DNA from: Verrucomicrobiota bacterium
GTDB taxonomy: Bacteria > Verrucomicrobiota > Verrucomicrobiia > Verrucomicrobiales > Verrucomicrobiaceae
Assembly (NCBI GenBank): GCA_017301975.1
Contig: JAFLEI010000001.1
Coordinates: forward strand, 248,001 to 312,000
DNA: 64,000 nucleotides
Direction of reading: 5' to 3'
The notes beneath the pieces are model-generated. The model worked only from the letters and a program-made list of their open reading frames with translations, had not been told where the DNA came from and made no database searches. The position numbers and the translations under genes are program-made. Shown piece after piece: positions 46,794 through 56,129 of the stretch; position 1 is the first letter of the stretch, and each line of letters starts with the position of its first letter.

Positions 46794-48042
46794 GATCCTC
46801 CTGCTTCCCTTCGGCAGTGCCGGCGATGTGTTTCCCTTCATCTGGCTGGGAAGGCAGCTCATGGCGCGCGGGCATCGCGTGAGAATGATCACGGCATGCC
46901 TGTTTGAAGAGCAGGCTCGCAAAGCCGGCATTGAATTCATTTCGCTGGGGGAAAGGGACGAGTTTGAGGCGATGATCCGAGATCCCCGCATCTGGAAGTC
47001 CGGCATCGGCACGAAGGTGGTGTTTGAGTTTGCCGCCAAATCCGTCGAGCCCTATCTTGCTGCCATCGAGAGCTGCGGAAAGGTCGATCTGATGTTGGCC
47101 CCCGTCACCGCATTCGCCGGACGACTTGCCCGTGAAAAACATGGCATCCCGTTGATCACCGTGCATCTGCAGCCCGCAGTGTTTGTGAGTGCGTACGAGA
47201 CGCCGCTGCTTCATCCTGTCATACGCCATTTCAACAAGCTGCCGGTGTGGTTCAAAAAGGTGATCTTCTCACTGCCGAATCCTGTCGATCTCTTTGCGCT
47301 GCCCAAGGTGCGCCGCATCTGTGAAGCGAATGGCGTCAAACCCCCGCGCAGTCTGTGGCGTGAGTGGTGGGATTCACCGGACGGCGTGCTCGCACTCTTT
47401 CCCGCATGGTTCGCAGCGCCGCAGCCAGACTGGCCGGCCAATCTGCTGCAGTGGACTTTCCCTCTGGAAGACCTTGCCAAGGAGCAGGCCTTGCAGCCGG
47501 AGTTACATGCGTTTCTCGCACACGGAGAGCCCCCGGTCATCTTCACTCCGGGCAGTGCGAATGTGCAGGCATCCCGCTTTTTTGCCGTTGCTGCGGAAGC
47601 CGTCAAACGCATCGGCTGCCGCGCGGTTTTTGTCACACGCGAGCCGAAGCAGGTGCCGCCGAATTTGCCATCCAGTATTCTCACAGTCGAGTACGCGCCT
47701 TTCAGCACCCTGCTGAAGCATGCAGCGGTGTTTGTGCATCACGGCGGCATCGGCACGATGTCCCAGGGTTTTGCCGCCGGTGTGCCGCAGCTCATCATGG
47801 CGATGGCTCATGACCAGCCCGACAACGCGGACCGGCTGGAACGCCTGGGTGCTGGCATCGGACTCAGCGTGCGGCAGTTCACACCCGAGCGCGTGGCGCA
47901 TGAACTGAAACAATTGCTGCATGAAGTTGCGATTCGTCAGGCTGCGCTAGGATGTGCGGACACACTGCGTCAGGCGCCTTCTCTTGAACTGCTGCTGAAG
48001 TGGATCGAGTCACGCATCCAGCCCCGCCACCACGTCTCATGA
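46786..48042 (+). CDS. RhlB-like glycosyltransferase (copy 1)
   Basis: The 418-residue protein is a GT-B glycosyltransferase of the GT1 group. It begins MAEILLLPFGSAGDVFPFIW and its C-terminal donor site is HHGGIGTMSQGFAAGVPQLI followed by QPDNADRLERLGAG. The order and spacing (for example SPDGVLALFPAWFAAPQPDW) match RhlB, the rhamnosyltransferase of rhamnolipid synthesis. Sugar donor and acceptor are unknown. The start overlaps the MFS end by 8 bases. Confidence 0.9.
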   Translation: MAEILLLPFGSAGDVFPFIWLGRQLMARGHRVRMITACLFEEQARKAGIEFISLGERDEFEAMIRDPRIWKSGIGTKVVFEFAAKSVEPYLAAIESCGKVDLMLAPVTAFAGRLAREKHGIPLITVHLQPAVFVSAYETPLLHPVIRHFNKLPVWFKKVIFSLPNPVDLFALPKVRRICEANGVKPPRSLWREWWDSPDGVLALFPAWFAAPQPDWPANLLQWTFPLEDLAKEQALQPELHAFLAHGEPPVIFTPGSANVQASRFFAVAAEAVKRIGCRAVFVTREPKQVPPNLPSSILTVEYAPFSTLLKHAAVFVHHGGIGTMSQGFAAGVPQLIMAMAHDQPDNADRLERLGAGIGLSVRQFTPERVAHELKQLLHEVAIRQAALGCADTLRQAPSLELLLKWIESRIQPRHHVS

Positions 48043-49313
48043 GCCATGTACTACTGCTGCCATTTGGTACCACGGGCAGCATCCTTCCATTCATCTGGCT
48101 GGGCAGGCAGCTCATGCGAAACGGGCACCGTGTGACCGTGATCACGGCGCGCATCCATGAAAAGCATGCCCTCAGTGCCGGCCTGAATTTTGTAGCCGTA
48201 GGCAATGACGCCGTTGAGCAGATGCTTGGCGATCCGCTGCTGTGGCGGACTGGCCATGGGTCCAGGGTGGCTTACGTGCACGCCGGCCGTGCCACGGGCG
48301 ATTATGTGGATGCTGTTGAAGGACTCATTGCCAGGGAAGGCATGCCAGACCTCATGCTGGCACCGATGATCTGCTTTGGCGCAAGGCTGATGCGGGAGAA
48401 GCGGGGTGTTCCCTTGGTGACAGTCCATCTTTATCCCATGATGTTTGTGAGCGCCTATGAGGTGCCTCTGGTGATCCCCTTGGTGCGCTGGGTGCGTAAA
48501 CTGCCTTTGTGGGCGCGAAAGGCGATTCTTGCTTTCCCAAACCCGCTCGATTTTTTTGCACTGTTTTCCGTTTGGCGGAGCTGTGCCAAAAACGGTGTCA
48601 CAAAGCCTTTGAGCCTGTGGAAACAATGGTGGCACTCCTCAGATGGGGTTCTGGCTTTGTTTCCTGCCTGGTTTGCGCAGCCGCAGCCCGACTGGCCGCA
48701 AAATCTGCTGCAATGGGATTTCCCCATGGAGGACATGGCGGCGGAGCACCCGCTGGAGCCAGCACTGAATGCATTTCTGGAGGCAGGTGAAGCACCGGTG
48801 ATCTTCACGCCGGGAACGGGACACCGGCATGCCATGCAGTTCTTCGAAACCGCCTTTGCACTGACTGAAAAACTTGGCTGTCGCGCGGTGTTTCTGACGT
48901 CTCAAAGGGAGCAGGTGCCTGCGGGTCTTCCGCCCTCCATTTTCGTTGCCACGTATGCCCCGTTCAGCGCGGTGCTGCCGTATGCATCGGTGTTTGTTCA
49001 TCACGGTGGCATTGGCACCGTTGCCCAAAGCCTCGCGGCAGGCGTGCCCCAGCTTGTGGTGGATATGGCGCTGGATCAGCACGACAACGCGGAACATGTG
49101 CAACGCCTCGGCGTTGGCCTGACCATTCCGGTGGCCTGCTTTTCACAGGCCCGGGCATTGCCTCTGCTGCAGCGCTGCCTGTCGGATCCAAACATGCGGC
49201 AGAAGGCGCGGCAGATGTCCGCCCAGATGGGAGCTGACAGAGACACGGGACCCATGCTGGACTGGCTTGAGCAACGAATTGCTTCAGGAAGAAAACTCGA
49301 AAAGAATTCATGA
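48039..49313 (+). CDS. RhlB-like glycosyltransferase (copy 2)
   Basis: The 424-residue paralogue begins MSHVLLLPFGTTGSILPFIW and shares with copy 1 the middle HSSDGVLALFPAWFAQPQPD and the donor motif HHGGIGTVAQSLAAGVPQLV then QHDNAEHVQRLGVG. Start and previous stop form ATGA. It probably adds a sugar to the same or a related lipid. Divergence from copies 1 and 3 suggests distinct acceptor or donor use. Confidence 0.9.
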   Translation: MSHVLLLPFGTTGSILPFIWLGRQLMRNGHRVTVITARIHEKHALSAGLNFVAVGNDAVEQMLGDPLLWRTGHGSRVAYVHAGRATGDYVDAVEGLIAREGMPDLMLAPMICFGARLMREKRGVPLVTVHLYPMMFVSAYEVPLVIPLVRWVRKLPLWARKAILAFPNPLDFFALFSVWRSCAKNGVTKPLSLWKQWWHSSDGVLALFPAWFAQPQPDWPQNLLQWDFPMEDMAAEHPLEPALNAFLEAGEAPVIFTPGTGHRHAMQFFETAFALTEKLGCRAVFLTSQREQVPAGLPPSIFVATYAPFSAVLPYASVFVHHGGIGTVAQSLAAGVPQLVVDMALDQHDNAEHVQRLGVGLTIPVACFSQARALPLLQRCLSDPNMRQKARQMSAQMGADRDTGPMLDWLEQRIASGRKLEKNS

Positions 49314-50575
49314 GCAAAATCATTCTTCTTCCCCATGGCACCGCCGGTGATGTGCTGCCCTACATCTGGCTGGGCCGGCAGTTGGTCCAGCGCGGGCACC
49401 GCGTCACGATGATCTGGACGGAGTCCTTTCAGCCTGCAGCGGAAAGAGCAGGAATCCATTACGTGGCCATGGCGGGCGAGGGATTTGAGAAACTTCTGCG
49501 CAACCCCGTGTTGTGGCAGCCGCACAAGGGTTTGCAGGCTGGTTTTGCCTACGCGGGCGAATGCATGGCAGACTGCCTCAAGGCCTGCGACGCCTCCGTG
49601 CAACATGATGGCGGGCCTGCTCTATTGGTGGCCCCGCCCATCAACTTCGCTGCGCGGCTTTTGCGGGAAAAGCACGGGCTGCCACTGATTTCATTGTTGA
49701 TCTATCCTTTCGCGTTTATCAGCGCTCATGAGATTTGCGGGGGGGTGCTTTGTGCGTCCCTGCTTCGAAGGCTGCCGCTGTTTGTGCGCAAGATCATACT
49801 TTCCTCGGTCATGCCGTATGACCGCTTTGCCATGCCCCACGTGCGCAGAAACTGCCAAGCCCACGGCGTGCAGCCACCCCGCAATCTGCAGCGTGACTGG
49901 TGGCTTTCCCCAGACGGCACTCTGGCCCTGTTCCCTGAATGGTACGGGAAAGCTCAGCCCGACTGGCCAGTGAACACCCTCCAGTGGGACTTCCCGCTGG
50001 AAGATCTTGCAGAGGAAAAAGCCATGTCGCCGGAGCTCGTCACCTTTCTGGCATCGGGGGAAAAGCCGGTGGTCTTCACGCCCGGAACAGGCAACCTGCA
50101 TGCCCGCAAATACTTTGAAACCGCGCTTGAGCTCTGTATGCGCCTGGGCTGCCGGGGTGTTTTCGTGACTCGTGATCTCGGGCAGGTTCCGGACCCTTTG
50201 CCCGACACCGTCCTAGCAGTGAAATACGTACCGTTCAGCAACTGGCTGGAGCAGTCCTGTGTCTTTGTGCACCATGGCGGGATCGGCAGCCTGGCTCAGG
50301 GCTTTAAAGCAGGTGTTCCGCAGTTCGTCGTCTTCATGGGCATTGATCAGCCGGACAATGCGGAGCGTCTGGAGCGCCTGGGGGCAGGAGTGGGCTTGGA
50401 CATTCGGAAATTCGACGTGAAACGCGCCCTGCCCCTGCTGCGACGATGCCTGAATGACGCTTCTATTCGTGAAAAGGCTGCGGCATGCGCCAGACAGTTG
50501 ATGGAAAACCGCCCGGATGTCGGTGCGCTCATGGAGTGGCTGGAGAGTCGGATGAAACCCTCGCGCTTTTTGTAG
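49310..50575 (+). CDS. RhlB-like glycosyltransferase (copy 3)
   Basis: The 421-residue paralogue begins MSKIILLPHGTAGDVLPYIW and has LSPDGTLALFPEWYGKAQPD and HHGGIGSLAQGFKAGVPQFV followed by QPDNAERLERLGAG. It overlaps copy 2 as ATGA, so all three are translated in series. It is the last intact gene of the run; a decayed fourth copy follows at once. The three copies likely act in sequence or on related substrates. Confidence 0.9.
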   Translation: MSKIILLPHGTAGDVLPYIWLGRQLVQRGHRVTMIWTESFQPAAERAGIHYVAMAGEGFEKLLRNPVLWQPHKGLQAGFAYAGECMADCLKACDASVQHDGGPALLVAPPINFAARLLREKHGLPLISLLIYPFAFISAHEICGGVLCASLLRRLPLFVRKIILSSVMPYDRFAMPHVRRNCQAHGVQPPRNLQRDWWLSPDGTLALFPEWYGKAQPDWPVNTLQWDFPLEDLAEEKAMSPELVTFLASGEKPVVFTPGTGNLHARKYFETALELCMRLGCRGVFVTRDLGQVPDPLPDTVLAVKYVPFSNWLEQSCVFVHHGGIGSLAQGFKAGVPQFVVFMGIDQPDNAERLERLGAGVGLDIRKFDVKRALPLLRRCLNDASIREKAAACARQLMENRPDVGALMEWLESRMKPSRFL

Positions 50576-50578
50576 CAG

Positions 50579-50790
50579 ATGTGCAGACGAATCCTTCGCA
50601 TGCCCCACGGCACGACCGGCGGTGTGCTGCCCTTCATCTGGCTGGGAGACGTCAGTTAAAGCTGCGCGGCCATCTGCATGGTCACCTAGGAAGAGGAAGT
50701 GGTGTCCCGCAGCAGGCCAGACCCATCCACGGACCGACGATCTCTTTCGCTGCACGTCTGATGTGCGAGGGGCAATCCCGTTTGTTTCGT
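50579..50790 (+). pseudogene. Decayed fourth RhlB-like glycosyltransferase
   Basis: Right after copy 3, ATG 50579 opens a 26-codon frame reading RMPHGTTGGVLPFIWLGD, which copies the N terminus of the glycosyltransferases, then a stop at 50657-50659. About 70 bases on, in another frame, GPTISFAARLMCEGQS (near 50730-50780) matches the internal FAARLLREKHG segment of copy 3. The body and C-terminal half are missing. This is best read as a degenerate fourth copy; it fills most of the 300-base gap before the next gene. Confidence 0.75.
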
Positions 50791-50876
50791 GAACGTCCAG
50801 CCTGCGCCATTTCTCAGCGGGGGAAGCAGCGGGAAATGCACTTGATTTACATGCCCGTAAACGTTGAGATTATCGC

Positions 50877-51464
50877 ATGACGCGAATCCTCACCTGCCTG
50901 CTGCTGTTCACCGCCTCTCTACATGCCGATGAGTTTGATCCCAAGGATAACACGATTGTCCTAGGCAAGCGCGTGGGCCTGATCAAACCGGGCATGACTG
51001 TCACGGATATCGAGCGTGCCTACGGCAAGGGCAGCCTCAAGCAGCAAAAGATCCCCGGCGCGGAAGGCGAGGAAATCGATGGCGCGAAACTGTTTGCCGA
51101 CACGGATCGTGAGCTGGAAATCGTGTGGGACCCGGACAACGAGAAGAAGCAGGTTGTGTTCGACATCCGTGTCATGGGCAAGGCCTGGAAGTTCGAAAAC
51201 GGTCTCAAGTCCGGCATGACCGTGGAAGAGGTTGAGAAGATCAACGGCAAGCCCTTCAAGATCGCCGGATTTGAATGGGACTACGGTGGTTACGCCAACT
51301 TTGAAGGCGGTAAACTGGATGGAAAGGTGAGCATTCGCTTCAGCCCCACCACCGAAAACATTCCGGAGTATCTCAGCGGCGACAAGCAGCTCTCCTCCAC
51401 CGACAAAAAGCTGCGCGCCGCCAAGCCTCTTGTGGATGAAGGCATCTCAGTGTTCATGCGGTGA
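50877..51464 (+). CDS. Exported BamE-like repeat protein, function unknown
   Basis: The 195-residue protein has a signal peptide (cut near SLHA, residue 17) and two similar motifs, KPGMTVTDIERAYGKGS (about 40) and KSGMTVEEVEKINGKPF (about 110), resembling the G-M-T-x-x-E-V-x-x-x-x-G-x-P pattern of BamE/SmpA-type folds. Both halves are beta-rich. It would act in the periplasm or envelope. I do not assign a precise role. Confidence 0.75.
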   Translation: MTRILTCLLLFTASLHADEFDPKDNTIVLGKRVGLIKPGMTVTDIERAYGKGSLKQQKIPGAEGEEIDGAKLFADTDRELEIVWDPDNEKKQVVFDIRVMGKAWKFENGLKSGMTVEEVEKINGKPFKIAGFEWDYGGYANFEGGKLDGKVSIRFSPTTENIPEYLSGDKQLSSTDKKLRAAKPLVDEGISVFMR

Positions 51465-51481
51465 CTCGCATCGTTTGCGCA

Positions 51482-51730
51482 TCATTTCCGCCGCATCCGG
51501 ACACCCCACCAAAGAAGCCAGGCGAGTGCGGTCAGTGCGATGGTGAGCAGAAGTGATTGAACAATGAATGCGACGAATGCGTTGCGCGCATCCAGGGGCG
51601 TGGGTGGCGGCGGCGGCTCGCTGGCGATGCGCAGGTCAGCAAGACCTGCTATGGGGAACGCAACGACCGCACTTGCCAGGCGGGCAATCCTTTTGAATGA
51701 ACCCGTTGCGGTTGGAATCGAAAGCTTCAT
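51482..51730 (-). CDS. Small membrane protein coupled to DUF2071 gene
   Basis: The 82-residue protein has two hydrophobic segments (about 15-32 and 50-75) and a Pro-rich stretch between. Its ATG overlaps the stop of the DUF2071 gene as ATGA, which supports it as real. No family recognised. It likely sits in the cytoplasmic membrane. Confidence 0.6.
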   Translation of the reverse strand: MKLSIPTATGSFKRIARLASAVVAFPIAGLADLRIASEPPPPPTPLDARNAFVAFIVQSLLLTIALTALAWLLWWGVRMRRK

Positions 51731-52464
51731 GGCAGGAGAGGATACACTGCCACATCAACGCCTGACGAGCCAATGATGTGATCCGGCGGGCGCTGTGGGT
51801 CGGTGAATCCGGCCTGCAGCAGCGGGTTTACATCCCATGCCTCCAGACTTGCTTCCGCAAGCGGGTATGGCGTGTGGTTCACCTGCCCACAACGGATGCC
51901 GCGTGGCGTCTGAGAGAAGAGCAGGTAGCGCTCGGCGAGGAAAAAAGCGAGCGAACCGGGCTCCGCGACCTGAGATTCTGCGGCGATCCGATAGCGGAAG
52001 TGTGACGTGGCCGGTTCACCACTTCGCTGACAGCGGTAGTCGACGCAACCGTCTCGCATCTGTGCGCTCATTCGTGCATTCTGATAGGGCAGGTGGAAGA
52101 AGGTGCGCGCCGTCCAGACTGCGAGCCGCTGATTGCAGTCCAGCGAGTAAAACCACACGCCGGGCCGGCCCTGCTCATCGTGCACATAGGTGCGCACATT
52201 GAGTTCAAGGAAGTCGCTGATGCCGCGCATCGGCGGGCAGAAGCGCGGGCGAATGCCGCGCATGTAGAATGGCACAATGGCCAGCCACGCATCGTCTTGA
52301 AACGTGTCCACAAACAACCCGGGCGGCAGCGTGCGCTGAATCTCCGCCGCCTCCCAGCGCCAGTGCAGAAAGAGCAGGCTCTCCCAGCGCTGATGCATCA
52401 CATGCGCGCGCACCGGGCGCTCACGGAAGGCGAGACGGGATTCGAGCGTGGGTGTGACAGGCAT
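51727..52464 (-). CDS. DUF2071 (YqjF-like) protein
   Basis: The 245-residue protein has DUF2071 features: the N-terminal FLHWRWEAAEIQRTLPPGL, DAWLAIVPFYMRGIRP, then FLELNVRTYVHDEQGRPGVW and FYSLD, and a late LFSQTPRGIR. The family is predicted to bind small molecules; role unknown. ATG 52464 is preferred over an upstream start. It is divergent from the lipocalin gene (57 bases) and coupled to the small membrane protein downstream. Confidence 0.9.
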   Translation of the reverse strand: MPVTPTLESRLAFRERPVRAHVMHQRWESLLFLHWRWEAAEIQRTLPPGLFVDTFQDDAWLAIVPFYMRGIRPRFCPPMRGISDFLELNVRTYVHDEQGRPGVWFYSLDCNQRLAVWTARTFFHLPYQNARMSAQMRDGCVDYRCQRSGEPATSHFRYRIAAESQVAEPGSLAFFLAERYLLFSQTPRGIRCGQVNHTPYPLAEASLEAWDVNPLLQAGFTDPQRPPDHIIGSSGVDVAVYPLLP

Positions 52465-52521
52465 GCCGGGATGATACGCTTGAATTCGCACCCAGGTGCC
52501 GCTCAGATTCGTTCATCAGTC

Positions 52522-53061
52522 ATGCGCCATCGATCTTTGAGCCTCGGCTTCCTGCTGCTTTTCTTGCTCAGCCTCGCCTCCTGCTCCTCCATGAAACCCG
52601 CTCCACTGCGAACCGTTCCCCATGTCGATCTGAAGCGCTATGCAGGCGACTGGTTCGTCTTTGCGAACATCCCTTACTCCTTGGAAAAGGGCAAGGTGGG
52701 CACGCTGGACCGCTACGCGCTTCGTCCAGATGGTAGGATGGACAATATCTTCCTTTTCCGTCGCGGCAGCCTCGACGCGCCGCTGGAGCAGTGGAAGGGC
52801 GTTGCCTGGGTTCACAACAAGACCACCAACGCTGAGTGGCGCGTGCAGTTCGTCTGGCCGCTGCGGGTTCCTTATCTCATCATCGACCTCGATCCCGACT
52901 ACCAGTGGAGCGTGATCGGCTATCCCAATCGCAAACTGGCCTGGGTGCTCAGCCGCAAGCCGGTGCTCGATGACGCAACCTATCGCGGCATCCTGGAGCG
53001 CATGGCGAAGCAGGGCTACGACATACGCTTGCTGGCTAAAGTGCCGCAGAGATCAGAGTAA
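52522..53061 (+). CDS. Lipocalin-family lipoprotein (Blc-like)
   Basis: The 179-residue protein has a lipoprotein signal with lipobox LASC and then a lipocalin fold: the first-strand motif RYAGDWFVFANIPY (G-x-W) and the late WSVIGYPNRKLAWVLSRKPV. Bacterial Blc-type lipocalins bind lysophospholipids or similar lipids at the outer membrane. A terminator follows 4 bases after the stop. Confidence 0.9.
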   Translation: MRHRSLSLGFLLLFLLSLASCSSMKPAPLRTVPHVDLKRYAGDWFVFANIPYSLEKGKVGTLDRYALRPDGRMDNIFLFRRGSLDAPLEQWKGVAWVHNKTTNAEWRVQFVWPLRVPYLIIDLDPDYQWSVIGYPNRKLAWVLSRKPVLDDATYRGILERMAKQGYDIRLLAKVPQRSE

Positions 53062-53064
53062 CAA

Positions 53065-53094
53065 AAAGAGGCAGAGCTTTCGCCCTGCCTCTTT
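53065..53094. terminator. Bidirectional terminator between lipocalin and DUF1501 genes
   Basis: A perfect 10-bp stem (AAAGAGGCAG at 53065-53074 with 53085-53094), 10-base loop, flanked by A and T runs. It separates the convergent lipocalin and DUF1501 genes. Confidence 0.85.
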
Positions 53095-53107
53095 GGTAAG
53101 GATTCGA

Positions 53108-54577
53108 TCAAGCAAACAGCTTCGTCACCGGCTTGGCCTTAACCAGTTCACGCGGCTGGTTGAGATGATTGTAAACAATCGTCTCGGGATCGATGCCGAC
53201 GGCGTGGTAAATGGTGGCAAGGAGCTCGGTCGGATGCACGGCGTCTTCGACGGGGGCGGAGCCCGTGGCGTCTGATTTGCCGTGAACGTAGCCGCGCTTG
53301 ATGCCGGCACCGCCGACGATGGCGGTGTAGCAGTAGGGCCAGTGGTCGCGGCCGTCGGCGCTGTTGCTGTTGCCGCTGGTGGACACGCCTTTTTCAGGGC
53401 TGCGACCGAATTCGCCGAGGGCGACAACAATGGTTTCATCCAGCAGGCCGCTGGCGTCCAGATCGTCAAACAAAGCACTGAGGCCCTGGTCCAGCATGGG
53501 GCCGGATTTGTTCTTCATACGCTCGGTGAGGCCCGCATGGTGGTCCCAGGAGTGGTTGTCGGAATTCGCAACCTTGGGCCAGATGACTTCGACGACACGT
53601 GTACCAGCTTCGAGCAGACGACGGGCGAGCAGGCAGCTCTGACCGAAGGTGTTGCGGCCATAGCGGTCACGCAGCTTGTCTGGCTCACGATCAAGCGCGA
53701 AGGCATCGCGCGCACGACCGCTGGAGATGAGGTTCAAGGCCTGGCTGTAGTAGCTGTCCAGACTCATGTCCTTCACCGCAGCTTCGATCTGCGGCATCTG
53801 GTCATTGATGGCATCGCGCAGCTTCGCACGGCGCTCAAGGCGCACGCTGAAGAGGTCGGGACGAAGCTGGAGGTCGTCGATCTTGATGCGGTCCATCTTG
53901 CCCATGTCAAGGTCATCACCATCGGGGAAGAGCGTGTAGGGCTCGTAGGCCTTGCCAAGGAAGCCCGCGCCGCCGCCTTTGCCGACAACGTTCGACTCTT
54001 GCAAGGGGCGCGGCAGCTGCACGAAGGGGAGCATGGGCTCCTGCAGCGGCTTGAGGCGCACGATGTTGCTGCCGAAGTTCGGGAAGTCTTTTGCGTTTGG
54101 CGGCTCGAGCTGGCCGGAGGGGCTGACCTTGTCCGTCGTGTAGCCGGTCATGATCTGGTAGATCGCCGCCGTGTGATTGAAGAGACCATTCGGCGTGTAG
54201 CTCATCGAATTGATCATCGTGAACTTGTCGTTCACCTTCGCGAGGCCCGGAAGGATCTCGGTGAAGTGCTTGCCTGGAACCTTGGTCGGGATCGTCTTGA
54301 AGGCGCTGCGCACGTTGTCCGGCACGTTTGCCTTTGGGTCCCACAGGTCGAGGTGTGATGGACCGCCCTGAAGGTAGATCATGAGCACATGCTTCGCCTT
54401 GCCCCAGCCCGCACGGCCTGCGTTCGGAGAATTCGCCGCCATGGCCTGGCCACGGAGCACGTTGTTGAGCGTGAGGCCCATCATCGAACCACCGCCCACA
54501 CGCAGGATGTCACGCCGCGAGAAGCCGAGATTTTTGTCGCAAAGGTCTTTACCGGGAACGCCTGGAATGCGGAACAT
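53108..54577 (-). CDS. DUF1501 exported protein
   Basis: The 489-residue protein carries a Tat-like signal ([18 protein letters not shown], from residue 20) and a sulfatase-like alkaline-phosphatase fold called DUF1501. Typical text is [19 protein letters not shown] and [12 protein letters not shown], with [20 protein letters not shown] near the C terminus. In planctomycetes and verrucomicrobia DUF1501 genes are nearly always paired with DUF1549/DUF1553 genes; here that partner lies 2.7 kb upstream on the same strand, with a block of other genes between. Substrate unknown. Confidence 0.92.
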   Translation of the reverse strand: MFRIPGVPGKDLCDKNLGFSRRDILRVGGGSMMGLTLNNVLRGQAMAANSPNAGRAGWGKAKHVLMIYLQGGPSHLDLWDPKANVPDNVRSAFKTIPTKVPGKHFTEILPGLAKVNDKFTMINSMSYTPNGLFNHTAAIYQIMTGYTTDKVSPSGQLEPPNAKDFPNFGSNIVRLKPLQEPMLPFVQLPRPLQESNVVGKGGGAGFLGKAYEPYTLFPDGDDLDMGKMDRIKIDDLQLRPDLFSVRLERRAKLRDAINDQMPQIEAAVKDMSLDSYYSQALNLISSGRARDAFALDREPDKLRDRYGRNTFGQSCLLARRLLEAGTRVVEVIWPKVANSDNHSWDHHAGLTERMKNKSGPMLDQGLSALFDDLDASGLLDETIVVALGEFGRSPEKGVSTSGNSNSADGRDHWPYCYTAIVGGAGIKRGYVHGKSDATGSAPVEDAVHPTELLATIYHAVGIDPETIVYNHLNQPRELVKAKPVTKLFA

Positions 54578-54701
54578 GGTGTGCTAGGGGTTGAGATGAA
54601 AGGTCAATATCGGGGGCATGTACGACAAGGAAGAGCTGATCTTGCCATTTTGGGGACAGATCGTTGAGGCTGGGCAGGAAACTCCATGCCCCGGGCGGGG
54701 A

Positions 54702-55484
54702 TCATGCTTTTTCTCTCTTCCGCCGGCGAAACGGATGCCAGAGCTGCCCCAAGTAGTGTTTGGAAATGGACTCGTGAATGCCGAACGCCTCCGGTTCGTG
54801 ATCAGGACAGCGGTAAGTGCCAAAGAGGATGTCCATCAGCGGCGAAATATTGGCGTAGTTCCCCGCATCGCGTGCCTTGTCGTGGTGCCAGTGGTGCAAC
54901 GCCGGAGCACCGAGGATCATGCCCAGCGGCCCGATGGGCAGCCGCACGTTCGAATGAATGAAGATGGCCCACAGGCCGCGAAACGCGAGAAAGCCCGCTA
55001 GCGTCTCCAGCGGAAAGCCGAGGATGAACGCAGGCAGATTGATGATGCCCACCGTGTAAATCGTATCCAGCGGATGCTCCCGATGCGCCGCCAGCCAGTC
55101 CAGATGCTCCGCGCTGTGATGGATGGAATGGAAGCGCCACAAGAACGGAACGGCGTGCTGAAGCCGATGCGCCCAGTAGATGAGGAAGTCGCTCAGCACG
55201 ACCATTTCGAGAGCCTGCAGCCACCACGATTGCGCCGCCACACCTGCGCGAAAGTGAGCCGGTACAATGCCGTCCAGCCAGCCGCGAAAGTGATTCAGCG
55301 CCCAGAATACCAGCCCGCTCCAGAGAAGATACTGGCCGAGGAGGAAGCAAAGATCCGTCCAGAACGCCGGACGGAAAAACCTCTGCCCCTCACGTGCCGG
55401 AAACAACTTTTCCAGCGGTCGAAACAGCACCACGAGAAAGAGCAGGCTCAGGCCGGTGGAGAGGATGAGGGAGGGGAGATTCAT
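54702..55484 (-). CDS. Sterol desaturase/fatty acid hydroxylase-family membrane enzyme
   Basis: The 260-residue protein has about four helices and the family's His boxes: HRLQH (about 106), HSIHHSAEH (about 119), and HHWHHD (about 196), which bind a di-iron centre. It would hydroxylate or desaturate a lipid in the membrane. It is downstream of a truncated gene copy of the unknown cassette and shares the same strand. Substrate unknown; proximity to the glycolipid-like operon is suggestive only. Confidence 0.9.
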   Translation of the reverse strand: MNLPSLILSTGLSLLFLVVLFRPLEKLFPAREGQRFFRPAFWTDLCFLLGQYLLWSGLVFWALNHFRGWLDGIVPAHFRAGVAAQSWWLQALEMVVLSDFLIYWAHRLQHAVPFLWRFHSIHHSAEHLDWLAAHREHPLDTIYTVGIINLPAFILGFPLETLAGFLAFRGLWAIFIHSNVRLPIGPLGMILGAPALHHWHHDKARDAGNYANISPLMDILFGTYRCPDHEPEAFGIHESISKHYLGQLWHPFRRRKREKA

Positions 55485-55488
55485 GGCA

Positions 55489-55551
55489 TTAGCGGTGGAA
55501 CGATGAAGCCGCCAGCACCAAGGTGCCGAGGAGTTTAGAGCGTGTTTTCAT
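55489..55551 (-). pseudogene. Truncated third copy of the cassette's small membrane protein
   Basis: ATG 55551 opens a 20-codon frame, MKTRSKLLGTLVLAASSFHR, followed by a stop. It copies the first residues of the intact small protein at 56371 (MKTRSKLVGALVLASSL), then ends before the transmembrane helix is complete. Its ATG overlaps the stop of the larger cassette protein as ATGA, like the intact junctions. It marks the broken edge of the repeat array. Confidence 0.75.
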
Positions 55552-56129
55552 AGCGTGATGGAACTGCGGATTCGGTAAGCACGGCAGAGCCTCCTGGCTG
55601 CACTCCTGGAAAGCTGGGGGTCTTCCAGCACTAACTCTCGCGTGAATGACATGGAGCGCAGAGCGCTCGGCACAGGCAGGCTCTTTAGCCAGAAGGATTC
55701 CCACGGAGTCTCATCGCTGAGGCGAATACTGCGAATGATGTGACATGGCGGTATGGGATCTTTCGGGCGTGCGGAGAGATCCATGATCAAACCGTCCGTT
55801 GTCACCAGTTCCCAGAAAACCGGAGAGCAAACCATCATTTGGTTGGTGAGGTCAATCAGCCGTGAGTCAGGATTCAGACCTTCTTGGAACGGTGCGAGTT
55901 CAGCGTCGGTCAGCCAGGAGAAATGAAATGAGTCTGTTCTAAATTCTGTGGCAGGTAGTGAAAACAGCAACTGGGGGATTGGACACGCCAGGCGACTGAC
56001 TTCTTCCGCACCTGATTCTACCCAGTTCTCAAAATTGCCGTGCTCCTGAATGTTTCCTGTCTCCGCTGGCAATGACCACGCAGGGCTGACCAGCATGGCA
56101 GTCGCAAATGTAAGTAGGGCGAACCTCAT
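55548..56129 (-). CDS. Cassette large exported protein (copy B), unknown family
   Basis: The 193-residue protein has a signal peptide (about 1-19, AWS) and a mature domain I do not recognise. It shares with copy A (56391) an N-terminal FE/N-W-x-ESG-x-(D/E)-EV-x-RLA-x-PxPQLLFS core, WLTDAELAPFQEGL, and the C-terminal LPVPSALRSMSFTRELVLED. Stop and start overlaps (ATGA) link it to the small protein gene on each side. Probably envelope-located. Confidence 0.7.
   Translation of the reverse strand: MRFALLTFATAMLVSPAWSLPAETGNIQEHGNFENWVESGAEEVSRLACPIPQLLFSLPATEFRTDSFHFSWLTDAELAPFQEGLNPDSRLIDLTNQMMVCSPVFWELVTTDGLIMDLSARPKDPIPPCHIIRSIRLSDETPWESFWLKSLPVPSALRSMSFTRELVLEDPQLSRSAARRLCRAYRIRSSITL

Noticed and set aside
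54618..55001. 127-codon + strand frame beginning MYDKEELILPFWGQ
   Set aside because: Most of it is antisense to the sterol-desaturase-family gene; only about 80 bases are intergenic. Not supported as coding.
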